From an uncultured Clostridia bacterium (GTDB lineage Bacteria > Bacillota > Clostridia > Lachnospirales > Lachnospiraceae), in contig CAMODY010000057.1 in assembly GCA_946611595.1 (NCBI GenBank), positions 1 to 10,270 on the forward strand: a stretch of 10,270 nt of DNA, given 5' to 3'. Under the pieces are notes generated by a model, which saw nothing but the letters and a program-made list of their open reading frames with translations, made no database searches and was not told the DNA's origin. The translations under genes were made by a program, and so were the position numbers. Below are positions 1 through 6,057 of this stretch, piece after piece (positions within the stretch are counted from its first letter, which is position 1; each line of letters begins with the position of its first letter).

Positions 1-4
1 CCGT

Positions 5-1843
5 TTATTCAACGGTAACACTCTTTGCAAGGTTTCTCGGTTTATCAACATCCAGACCTTTTGCAACACTGACATAGTAGCTCATCAGCTGCAGCGGGAT
101 GATCGCAAGGCTGGCGGTAAAATGTTCATCCGTTTTCGGAACGTAAGTTACAAAATCAGCACGGTCTTCGATGTCATAATTTCCATAGGTGGTAAGGCCC
201 ATCAGGTAAGCACCTCTGGCCTTGCATTCCACCATGTTGCTAACGGTCTTTTCATAAAGCTTCTGCTGTGTAAGTGCGCCGATCAGCAGTGTTCCATCTT
301 CTACCAGGGAGATCGTTCCGTGCTTTAATTCTCCTGCTGCATAAGCTTCAGAATGGATGTAGGAGATCTCCTTCATCTTTAAACTTCCTTCCATACTGAT
401 CGCATAGTCGATGCCGCGGCCGATAAAGAAGATGTCTTTTAAAGATGCCTGTTTTGCAGCAAACCACTGAATGCGCTCTTTATCATCAAGGATCTTTTCG
501 ATTTTTGCAGGGAGTGTTTGCAGCTCTTCGATCAGTTCAGAATATTTTGCCTCGTCAATCTCACCGCGGATATAGGCGAAATGGATTGCGATGCAGTAGA
601 CGGCGATCAGCTGTGCACTATAGGCTTTGGTCGTTGCGACAGAAATCTCTGGGCCAGCGTAAGTATATAAAACATTGTCGGCTTCGCGTGCGATCGAGCT
701 TCCGACAACATTTACGATGCCTAAGGTTTTTCTTTCTTTGCTCTTTGCTTCTCGGATTGCAGCTAAGGTATCTGCAGTTTCTCCGGACTGGCTGATCGCG
801 ATCACAAGAGAGTTTTTGCTGAGAAGAGGATCGCGGTAGCGGAATTCCGATGCCAGCTCCACACGGACCGGGATCTTTGCAAGATCTTCGATCACATACT
901 GTCCGACCATTCCGACATGGTAAGCCGAGCCGCAGGCGGTGATATAGATATTGTCCAGATTTTTGATCTCTTCATCCGTGAGATTGATTTCCGGGAATTC
1001 GATCTTTCCATCTTTGATGTAGGAATTCAGCGTGTTGCTGACAGCTTCCGGCTGCTCGTGGATCTCCTTCATCATGTAATGCTCGAAGCCGCCTTTTTCT
1101 GCTGCTTCTGCATTCCAGGTGATTTCTGTCGGCTCGATCTGGATCTCATCGCCGTCCAGGTTGAAGAAGGTGATCTCTCCGTTCGCAAGGCGGCCGATCT
1201 CCATGTTTCCGATATAGTATACGTTTCTTGTATATTTCAAAATTGCCGGAACATCCGATGCCAGGAAGCAGTTTGCTCCTTCTTTGCCTAAGATCATCGG
1301 GCTGTCTTTTCTGGCAACATAGATCTCACCCGGATAATCCTTGAACATTAATGCAAGTGCATAAGATCCGCGGACACGGACCATCATACGGTTGATGGCG
1401 TCGATCGGATTTCCGAAATATTTTTTATAGTAGTAGTCGATCAGCTTGATCGCAGCTTCCGTATCCGTTTCAGAATGGAACTGATAGCCGTTCTTGATCA
1501 GCTTTTCTTTGATCTCCTGATAGTTTTCAATGATGCCGTTGTGGACGCCGACAACGTTTCCGTCATCAGAACAGTGCGGGTGAGCATTCCCTTCGGAAGG
1601 CTCTCCGTGTGTTGCCCAGCGGGTATGGCCGATGCCGCAGCTTCCTTTTACGGCGTGTCCGTCGTCTGTTTTTTCTGCAAGTACATGAAGCCGTCCCTTT
1701 GCTTTCACAACCGAAATCTCACCGTCCTCATTTCGGACGGCAATTCCGGCCGAGTCATAGCCACGGTATTCTAGTTTTGACAGACCATCTAAAAGGATTG
1801 GCGCCGCTGCTTCTGTTCCAGTATATCCAACAATTCCACACAT
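5..1843 (-). CDS. glmS: Glutamine--fructose-6-phosphate aminotransferase (isomerizing)
   Basis: Converts fructose-6-phosphate plus glutamine to glucosamine-6-phosphate plus glutamate, the first step of amino-sugar synthesis for peptidoglycan; cytosolic. The 612-residue length is normal. Residues 1-240 form the class II (Ntn) amidotransferase domain: Cys2 directly after Met is the nucleophile, with HTRWATHG at 73-80 and HNGIIENY at 101-108. Two SIS sugar-isomerase domains follow, with SQSGE at 351-355, SVATTKAYSAQ at 401-411 and the catalytic stretch around Glu492 and His508 (GELKHG). The C-terminus PRNLAKSVTVE is canonical, Lys607 being the Schiff-base lysine. The start is set by TAAGGAG, 8 bases upstream. 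The gene follows pyrG after 84 bases with no terminator between them, so it may be read through from pyrG as well as from its own promoter. No glmS ribozyme fits upstream. Identification is very secure. Confidence 0.98.
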   Translation of the reverse strand: MCGIVGYTGTEAAAPILLDGLSKLEYRGYDSAGIAVRNEDGEISVVKAKGRLHVLAEKTDDGHAVKGSCGIGHTRWATHGEPSEGNAHPHCSDDGNVVGVHNGIIENYQEIKEKLIKNGYQFHSETDTEAAIKLIDYYYKKYFGNPIDAINRMMVRVRGSYALALMFKDYPGEIYVARKDSPMILGKEGANCFLASDVPAILKYTRNVYYIGNMEIGRLANGEITFFNLDGDEIQIEPTEITWNAEAAEKGGFEHYMMKEIHEQPEAVSNTLNSYIKDGKIEFPEINLTDEEIKNLDNIYITACGSAYHVGMVGQYVIEDLAKIPVRVELASEFRYRDPLLSKNSLVIAISQSGETADTLAAIREAKSKERKTLGIVNVVGSSIAREADNVLYTYAGPEISVATTKAYSAQLIAVYCIAIHFAYIRGEIDEAKYSELIEELQTLPAKIEKILDDKERIQWFAAKQASLKDIFFIGRGIDYAISMEGSLKMKEISYIHSEAYAAGELKHGTISLVEDGTLLIGALTQQKLYEKTVSNMVECKARGAYLMGLTTYGNYDIEDRADFVTYVPKTDEHFTASLAIIPLQLMSYYVSVAKGLDVDKPRNLAKSVTVE

Positions 1844-1878
1844 AGATGTAAGTCTCCTTAAGAAAAAATTAATGATTT

Positions 1879-1907
1879 ATTATATCATGATGCCAATTTG
1901 ATGAATA
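1879..1907 (-). promoter_or_regulatory. glmS promoter (extended -10)
   Basis: On the minus strand a perfect TATAAT (1879-1884) is preceded by TGA, giving an extended -10 (TGNTATAAT). The -35 at 17-base spacing (1902-1907, TATTCA) is weak. The predicted start is near 1872, giving a leader of about 28 bases with a good ribosome binding site. Unlike the other promoters in the window, this one has no conserved leader box and no attenuator hairpin. Confidence 0.65.
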
Positions 1908-1927
1908 GAAAAAATGAAAGCAGATGC

Positions 1928-3532
1928 TTATTTTTCCTTGTTTTTCAATGCTGTGGAGATAAGCCCCATAAACAGCGGATGCGGCTTGTTCGGACGGGAT
2001 TTAAATTCCGGATGGAACTGCACGCCGACAAAAAATGGCTTCTCTGTAAGTTCTACTGTTTCCACAAGCGAGCCATCCGGTGAGATTCCGCTTAAGGTCA
2101 ATCCGGCAGAGGAGAGGATTTCTCTGTAATCGTTATTGAATTCATAGCGGTGTCTGTGACGCTCGGAAATCTCAAGTGTTCCGTAGCAACGCTCCATCGT
2201 TGTCCCCGGAGTTATGACGCAAGGATAAGCTCCCAGCCTGAGCGTTCCGCCTTTATCGATCAGGTCGCTCTGTCCCGGGATGAAGTCGATGACTTTATGT
2301 TCACAGAGTTCATCGAACTCACCGGAATGTGCATCTTCAATTCCTGCCACATGTCTTGTGAATTCAATCACAGCGATCTGCATGCCAAGACAGAGTCCTA
2401 AGTATGGGACATCGTGTTCTCTTGCATACTGCGCGGCAAGGATCATGCCATCGATCCCCCGCTCTCCAAAACCGCCAGGCACAAGAATACCGTCCAGACC
2501 TTTTAAGCTTTCTTCACAGTTTTCTTCTGTTATGTGTTCAGAGTCGATCCAGTGGATCTTTACATTTGCTCCGTAAAAATAACCTGCGTGGTGCAGCGCT
2601 TCCGCGACCGAAAGATAGGCATCGTGGAGCTGGACATATTTTCCGACAAGACCGATCGTAACTTCTTCCTGTGTATTGTGGATTCGTTCGACCATCTCTT
2701 TCCATTCCGAAAGGTCCGGCTCTTTTGCTTTAATTCCAAGCTCTCTGCATACAACATCTGAAAAGTTCGCTTTTTCCAGCATAAGTGGAGCTTCATAAAT
2801 ACTCGGAAGCGTCTGATTTTCAATGACACAGTCTTCCTTGACGTTGCAGAAAAGAGAGATCTTTTTGAAGATACTGTCTTCGAGCGGTCTGTCACAGCGC
2901 AGGACGATGATATTCGGATTGATCCCCATACCCTGAAGCTCTTTTACGGAGTGCTGGGTCGGCTTTGATTTATGCTCGTCAGATCCGCTTAAGAACGGGA
3001 CAAGTGTTACATGAATAAATAAACTGTTTTCTTTTCCAACCTCCAAGGAGATCTGACGGATCGCTTCAATAAACGGCTGGCTTTCGATATCACCAATCGT
3101 TCCTCCGATCTCTGTGATCACGACATCGGCATTCGTTTTCTTTCCGACGCGGTAAATAAATTCTTTGATCTCATTCGTGATATGAGGAATGACCTGTACG
3201 GTGGAACCTAAGTATTCTCCACGGCGTTCTTTATTTAATACGTTCCAGTAAACTTTTCCGGTTGTCAGATTGGAATATTTGTTCAGATCTTCGTCGATAA
3301 AGCGTTCATAATGTCCCAGGTCCAGATCTGTTTCCGCCCCATCTTCCGTGACATAGACTTCGCCATGCTGATAAGGGCTCATGGTTCCCGGATCTACGTT
3401 GATATACGGATCCAGCTTCTGCGCGGCAACTTTCAGCCCCCTGGTCTTTAACAGACGTCCTAACGACGCTGCGGTAATTCCTTTTCCGAGTCCCGATACA
3501 ACACCGCCGGTAACAAAGATATATTTGGTCAT
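1928..3532 (-). CDS. pyrG: CTP synthase (glutamine-hydrolysing)
   Basis: Makes CTP from UTP, ATP and glutamine, the last step of pyrimidine nucleotide synthesis; a cytosolic tetramer. The 534 residues match the family. The N-terminal synthase domain (1 to about 270) starts MTKYIFVTGG, has the P-loop SGLGKG at 13-18, the DPYINVDPGTMSP segment at 41-53 and EIGGTIGDIES at 141-151. The class I amidotransferase domain (about 290-534) has the nucleophile elbow GLCLGMQ with Cys381 and the His517/Glu519 pair in FHPEF. The ATG at 3532 was chosen over upstream in-frame codons because the canonical N-terminus begins there and AGGAGG sits just before it. The gene is preceded by its own promoter and an attenuator-like leader, and followed by glmS 84 bases on. 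Transcription that reads on from purA must also cross the same terminator. Function is secure. Confidence 0.98.
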   Translation of the reverse strand: MTKYIFVTGGVVSGLGKGITAASLGRLLKTRGLKVAAQKLDPYINVDPGTMSPYQHGEVYVTEDGAETDLDLGHYERFIDEDLNKYSNLTTGKVYWNVLNKERRGEYLGSTVQVIPHITNEIKEFIYRVGKKTNADVVITEIGGTIGDIESQPFIEAIRQISLEVGKENSLFIHVTLVPFLSGSDEHKSKPTQHSVKELQGMGINPNIIVLRCDRPLEDSIFKKISLFCNVKEDCVIENQTLPSIYEAPLMLEKANFSDVVCRELGIKAKEPDLSEWKEMVERIHNTQEEVTIGLVGKYVQLHDAYLSVAEALHHAGYFYGANVKIHWIDSEHITEENCEESLKGLDGILVPGGFGERGIDGMILAAQYAREHDVPYLGLCLGMQIAVIEFTRHVAGIEDAHSGEFDELCEHKVIDFIPGQSDLIDKGGTLRLGAYPCVITPGTTMERCYGTLEISERHRHRYEFNNDYREILSSAGLTLSGISPDGSLVETVELTEKPFFVGVQFHPEFKSRPNKPHPLFMGLISTALKNKEK

Positions 3533-3556
3533 GATCTCGCCTCCTGTTTTTTTCAG

Positions 3557-3575
3557 CAGATTGTTCTCCAATCCG
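3557..3575 (-). other. Small hairpin in the pyrG 5' untranslated region
   Basis: On the minus strand CGGATTG pairs with CAATCTG (7 pairs including one G-U) around a five-base loop GAGAA. It lies between the attenuator and the pyrG ribosome binding site. It has no U-run and so is not a terminator; a role in mRNA stability or translation is possible but unsupported. Confidence 0.3.
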
Positions 3576-3593
3576 AAAGCTCTTTTTATACAT

Positions 3594-3634
3594 AAAAAAG
3601 GGGTCTTCAACAGTTTCCTGTTAAAGACCCCTTT
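3594..3634 (-). terminator. Intrinsic terminator in the pyrG leader
   Basis: On the minus strand AAAGGGGTCTT, an opposed T and G, then AACAG pair with CTGTT and AAGACCCC around a GAAA tetraloop (arms 3634-3618 and 3613-3600). A run of six T follows (3599-3594). It lies about 10 bases downstream of the predicted pyrG start site and 62 bases before the pyrG start codon, so it is an attenuator for pyrG. It also stops transcripts coming from purA. Stem and U-run are strong. Confidence 0.85.
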
Positions 3635-3643
3635 GCCTTAACA
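3619..3643 (-). promoter_or_regulatory. Hexaloop hairpin competing with the pyrG leader terminator
   Basis: On the minus strand TGTTAAGGC (3643-3635) can pair with GTCTTTAACA (3628-3619) around the six-base loop AAAGGG, with one bulged T: nine pairs. Its 3' arm is the 5' arm of the terminator at 3594-3634, so the two folds exclude each other. The core GGC-loop-GTC with A1 and G4 in the loop is shared with four other leaders in this window and resembles the hexaloops bound by ANTAR antiterminators. The structure was drawn by hand, not computed. Confidence 0.55.
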
Positions 3644-3650
3644 AAGAGTC

Positions 3651-3679
3651 ATTTTAAACCCGGTTTTTCTATCCGTCAA
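3651..3679 (-). promoter_or_regulatory. pyrG promoter
   Basis: On the minus strand TTGACG (3674-3679) and TAAAAT (3651-3656) are 17 bases apart, a near-consensus sigma-A promoter. The predicted transcription start is at 3642-3644. The transcript would begin in or just before the hexaloop hairpin, not with the GGGC run required for the Bacillus pyrG slippage mechanism. Confidence 0.8.
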
Positions 3680-3698
3680 CTGATTCGTAAAACTTCGC

Positions 3699-4976
3699 TT
3701 AATCTCTGAGAATGTACGCATCTCTTTCTGCTCCTACAGAAACATAAGTGATATGGCAGCCGACTGCCTGTTCTATATATTCCACATATTTTCTTGCATT
3801 TTCCGGGAGATCTTCCCACTTGCGGATGCCGGAAATATCACATCCCCATCCGTCCATATATTCGATCTTCGGCTGCGCTTTTCCAAGCAATGCAGGGAAC
3901 GGGAATTGGTCTGTTTCTTCTCCGTCAATGATATATTTGGTGCATACCGGAATCTTGTCCATGTAGCTCATAACATCCATTTTGGTTAGTGCAAGATCCG
4001 TTGCTCCCTGTACGTCAACACCGTATCTGGTTGCAACAATGTCAAGCGGACCTACGCGTCTCGGTCTTCCGGTCTTAGCTCCGAATTCATGTCCTTCTTC
4101 ACGCAGTTTATCTGCCTCTTCGCCAAACCACTCACAGACAAACGGGCCTTCGCCGACACAGGTGGAGTAGGCTTTCACAACGCCAACGACTTTGTCGATC
4201 TTTGCAGAAGACAGTCCACTTCCGACCGGAGCAAATGCGGCAATCGCATTGGAGGAAGTCGTATAAGGATAGATGCCGTAATCCAGATCTCTTAATGCGC
4301 CGAGCTGTGCCTCAAATAAAATGCTCTTTCCGTTTTTTAAAGCATCTTCCAGGAAGTCTTTGGTGCTGCAAACATACGGTTTTAATTTATCTGCATAATC
4401 ATCGATCCAGTCAAGAAGTTCTGTTTCGGAATACTGTTTTGCACCATAGACTTTATCAAGGATCAGGTTTTTCCATTCCCGGATGCCGGCTAAATGTTCT
4501 CTTACATATTCCGGATAAAAGAGTTCTCCGAGCATGATCGTTTTTTTCTGGTATTTATCGGAATAGAAAGGAGCAATGCCCTGTTTGGTGGAACCGTATT
4601 TTTTATCTGCAAGACGGGCTTCTTCCAGGCTGTCTAAATCTCTGTGCCACGGAAGCAGTACGGATGCGCGGTCGCTGATCTTAAAGTTTTCCGGGGTAAT
4701 GGAGATTCCCTTTGCTTTCACTTCTTCCATTTCTTTCCACAGATTTTCCGGATCTAATGCAACGCCATTTCCAATGACGCTGACAACTCCGTCGCGGAAA
4801 ATTCCGGATGGAAGCAGATGGAGCGCAAACTTTCCATATTCATTCACGATCGTATGTCCGGCGTTTCCGCCGCCCTGGTAACGGACAACGATGTCATATT
4901 CTTCTGTCAGAAGGTCAACCATACGACCTTTTCCTTCGTCTCCCCAGTTGATACCTACAATTGCGCAGCAAGGCAT
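3699..4976 (-). CDS. purA: Adenylosuccinate synthetase
   Basis: Joins IMP and aspartate using GTP to form adenylosuccinate, the first committed step to AMP; cytosolic. The 425-residue length is normal. The N-terminal loop WGDEGKG (11-17) supplies the catalytic Asp13, and GGGNAGHT (35-42) supplies His41. GSTKQGIAP lies at 128-136, the IMP-pocket segment ending in YPYTTSSN at about 221-243, and the aspartate-loop/arginine cluster KTGRPRRVGPLD at 301-312. The residues usually read as FEGAQG are FEAQLG here (221-226) and GKGK is GKGR, marking a divergent subfamily; all other key residues are present. The start is supported by AGGAGG 8 bases upstream. It has its own strong promoter, overlapping that of divergent dapF, and a leader hairpin. 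Identity is secure. Confidence 0.97.
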   Translation of the reverse strand: MPCCAIVGINWGDEGKGRMVDLLTEEYDIVVRYQGGGNAGHTIVNEYGKFALHLLPSGIFRDGVVSVIGNGVALDPENLWKEMEEVKAKGISITPENFKISDRASVLLPWHRDLDSLEEARLADKKYGSTKQGIAPFYSDKYQKKTIMLGELFYPEYVREHLAGIREWKNLILDKVYGAKQYSETELLDWIDDYADKLKPYVCSTKDFLEDALKNGKSILFEAQLGALRDLDYGIYPYTTSSNAIAAFAPVGSGLSSAKIDKVVGVVKAYSTCVGEGPFVCEWFGEEADKLREEGHEFGAKTGRPRRVGPLDIVATRYGVDVQGATDLALTKMDVMSYMDKIPVCTKYIIDGEETDQFPFPALLGKAQPKIEYMDGWGCDISGIRKWEDLPENARKYVEYIEQAVGCHITYVSVGAERDAYILRD

Positions 4977-5002
4977 ATTTTTTTCCTCCTATTTTCAAGT
5001 AC

Positions 5003-5046
5003 AAAAGGCAACGGTGCCTGTCTTTTCGTTGACCCCATTGCCTTTT
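5003..5046 (-). promoter_or_regulatory. purA leader hairpin, weak terminator candidate
   Basis: On the minus strand AAAAGGCAATGG (5046-5035) pairs with CCGTTGCCTTTT (5014-5003), 12 pairs with one G-U, closing a 20-base loop in which GTC and GAC can add three more pairs. Only four T end the stem (CCTTTTGT), so termination would be weak. Unlike the other leaders, the conserved box here forms the base and left arm of the long hairpin. The ribosome binding site is about a dozen bases further on. It could act as attenuator, stability element or antiterminator target. Confidence 0.5.
5031..5044 (-). promoter_or_regulatory. Conserved leader box in the purA transcript
   Basis: The minus strand reads AAGGCAATGGGGTC (5044-5031), differing from the pyrG box at one base (T for A). 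The hexaloop core is GGC-AATGGG-GTC, keeping A1 and G4, but only three pairs can form because A opposes A next to it. The box starts 11 bases after the -10 element, the same offset as at the other promoters. Confidence 0.5.
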
Positions 5047-5054
5047 CCTCACAT

Positions 5055-5083
5055 ATTATCGTCCCATTTCTTGCTTTTGTCAA
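5055..5083 (-). promoter_or_regulatory. purA promoter
   Basis: On the minus strand consensus TTGACA (5078-5083) and GATAAT (5055-5060) are exactly 17 bases apart. The predicted start is at 5048-5050. The -35 lies inside the spacer of the divergent dapF promoter. Confidence 0.85.
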
Positions 5084-5099
5084 TGTAAAGTGATAAAGT
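5071..5099 (+). promoter_or_regulatory. dapF promoter, back to back with the purA promoter
   Basis: TTGCTT (5071-5076) and TAAAGT (5094-5099) are 17 bases apart; the predicted start is about 5106. The match is only moderate, and TTGTCA at 5077-5082 offers no -10 at good spacing. The -35 lies within the purA spacer, so polymerase cannot occupy both promoters at once. Confidence 0.6.
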
Positions 5100-5108
5100 A
5101 ATCACGTG

Positions 5109-5126
5109 AAAGGCAAAGGCGTCTTT
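5109..5126 (+). promoter_or_regulatory. Hexaloop hairpin in the dapF leader
   Basis: AAAGGC (5109-5114) pairs with GTCTTT (5121-5126) around the loop AAAGGC (A1, G4): six pairs with one G-U next to the closing pair. It begins about 3 bases from the predicted transcript start. Its 3' arm is also the 5' arm of the terminator at 5120-5154, so formation of one prevents the other. It shares sequence and position with four other leaders in the window. Confidence 0.55.
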
Positions 5127-5154
5127 GAACATTGTGTTCAAGGACGTTTTTTTT
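5120..5154 (+). terminator. Intrinsic terminator in the dapF leader (attenuator)
   Basis: CGTCTTTGAACA (5120-5131) pairs with TGTTCAAGGACG (5135-5146), 12 pairs with one G-U, followed by eight T (5147-5154). It ends 22 bases before the dapF start codon and has no upstream plus-strand gene to terminate, since purA runs the other way. It can therefore only act on the dapF transcript itself. Confidence 0.85.
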
Positions 5155-5176
5155 ATTAATCAGGGAGGCGATATAC

Positions 5177-6010
5177 ATGAAATTTACAAAGATGCACGGT
5201 CTTGGAAACGATTATCTTTATGTCTATGGGGAAGTCCCGGAAGATATTGGGGAACTCTCCATAAAACTTTCCGACAGGCATTTCGGTGCTGGCTCCGATG
5301 GCATGATCTATATCTGCCCATCCGAAACCGCTGATTTTAAAATGCGTATATTCAACGCGGACGGAAGCGAAGCGATGATGTGCGGAAACGGGATCCGTTG
5401 TGTCGGGAAGTATGTATTCGATAAAGGCTATACGGATAAAACAGAGCTTGCGATTGAAACACTGTCAGGCATGAAGCACCTGACGCTTCATATCGAAGAG
5501 GGGTCCGTGAAGACAGTGACAGTAGATATGGGAGTTACGGTTGCGTCCAATGATCTTGTTCTTCCTGACCTCTCCCGGGAATATGATCACGCAGAGTTTG
5601 TGTTTGAAGATGTGATCTGCACGCCGGTCTCCGTCGGAAATCCCCATGCCGTCTTTTTTGTTCACGAAGCAGGATCCATCCGCCTGGGTGAGATCGGACC
5701 GAAAGTGGAACATCACGAAGAGTTTCCGGGAGGGATCAATGCGGAATTTGTTCAACTCACCGGACCGAACCAGCTCCGGATGAGAGTCTGGGAGAGGGGA
5801 AGCGGCATTACGATGGCCTGCGGGACCGGAGCCTGCGCCAGCGCAGCGGCAGCTGCCCGAAAGGGCTTCTGCGAATATGATACGCCGATCCTTGTTGAAC
5901 TGGATGGAGGCGTGCTGTCGATCACTGTTTCAAAGAACGGAGGCGTGCTTATGACGGGACCTGCGGAATTTGTATATGAAGCAGAGTATCCGGTGCCATG
6001 CAAAAAGTGA
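5177..6010 (+). CDS. dapF: Diaminopimelate epimerase
   Basis: Interconverts LL- and meso-diaminopimelate, supplying meso-DAP for peptidoglycan and lysine; PLP-independent, cytosolic. The 277 residues match the family. The N-terminus MKFTKMHGLGNDY is typical. The two catalytic cysteines are Cys69 in MMCGNGIRC and Cys215 in ACGTGACA, one in each of the pseudo-symmetric halves. GNPHAVFFV at 154-162 and ERGSGIT at 206-212 are further family motifs. The ATG at 5177 is chosen because AGGGAGG lies 8 bases upstream; an in-frame upstream TTG at 5132 sits in the terminator loop and adds residues foreign to the family. The gene heads an operon with dapL, 47 bases on, the enzyme that makes its LL-DAP substrate. 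Expression is probably governed by the leader attenuator. Confidence 0.97.
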   Translation: MKFTKMHGLGNDYLYVYGEVPEDIGELSIKLSDRHFGAGSDGMIYICPSETADFKMRIFNADGSEAMMCGNGIRCVGKYVFDKGYTDKTELAIETLSGMKHLTLHIEEGSVKTVTVDMGVTVASNDLVLPDLSREYDHAEFVFEDVICTPVSVGNPHAVFFVHEAGSIRLGEIGPKVEHHEEFPGGINAEFVQLTGPNQLRMRVWERGSGITMACGTGACASAAAAARKGFCEYDTPILVELDGGVLSITVSKNGGVLMTGPAEFVYEAEYPVPCKK

Positions 6011-6057
6011 AGGGGATTTGAATAAAAAAGAAAAAACAGAAATAAAGGAGAAACAAA

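Noticed and set aside
917..1291. Plus-strand reading frames antisense to glmS (also 445-795 and 1475-1774)
   Set aside because: They are shadows of glmS codon use, lacking ribosome binding sites and recognisable motifs.
1844..1927. glmS ribozyme
   Set aside because: The space is too short and no ribozyme core was recognised by eye.
3306..3593. 95-codon minus-strand reading frame overlapping the pyrG start
   Set aside because: It has no ribosome binding site, begins right after the terminator U-run, overlaps pyrG out of frame and its product resembles nothing recognisable.
3533..3610. In-frame N-terminal extension of pyrG (26 extra codons)
   Set aside because: It would start with a non-ATG codon inside the leader terminator hairpin without a ribosome binding site. 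The canonical CTP synthase N-terminus and AGGAGG fix the start at 3532.
3594..3650. Classical CTP-sensing G-slippage attenuator for pyrG
   Set aside because: The predicted start does not fall on a GGGC run; see the pyrG finding for the test that could reverse this.
5132..5176. Upstream in-frame TTG start for dapF
   Set aside because: It lies in the terminator loop and the added residues are translated terminator and U-run; ATG 5177 has the ribosome binding site and the family N-terminus.
5100..5176. Lysine riboswitch or T-box upstream of dapF
   Set aside because: The leader is about 70 bases, far too short, and shows no T-box sequence or lysine-riboswitch core.
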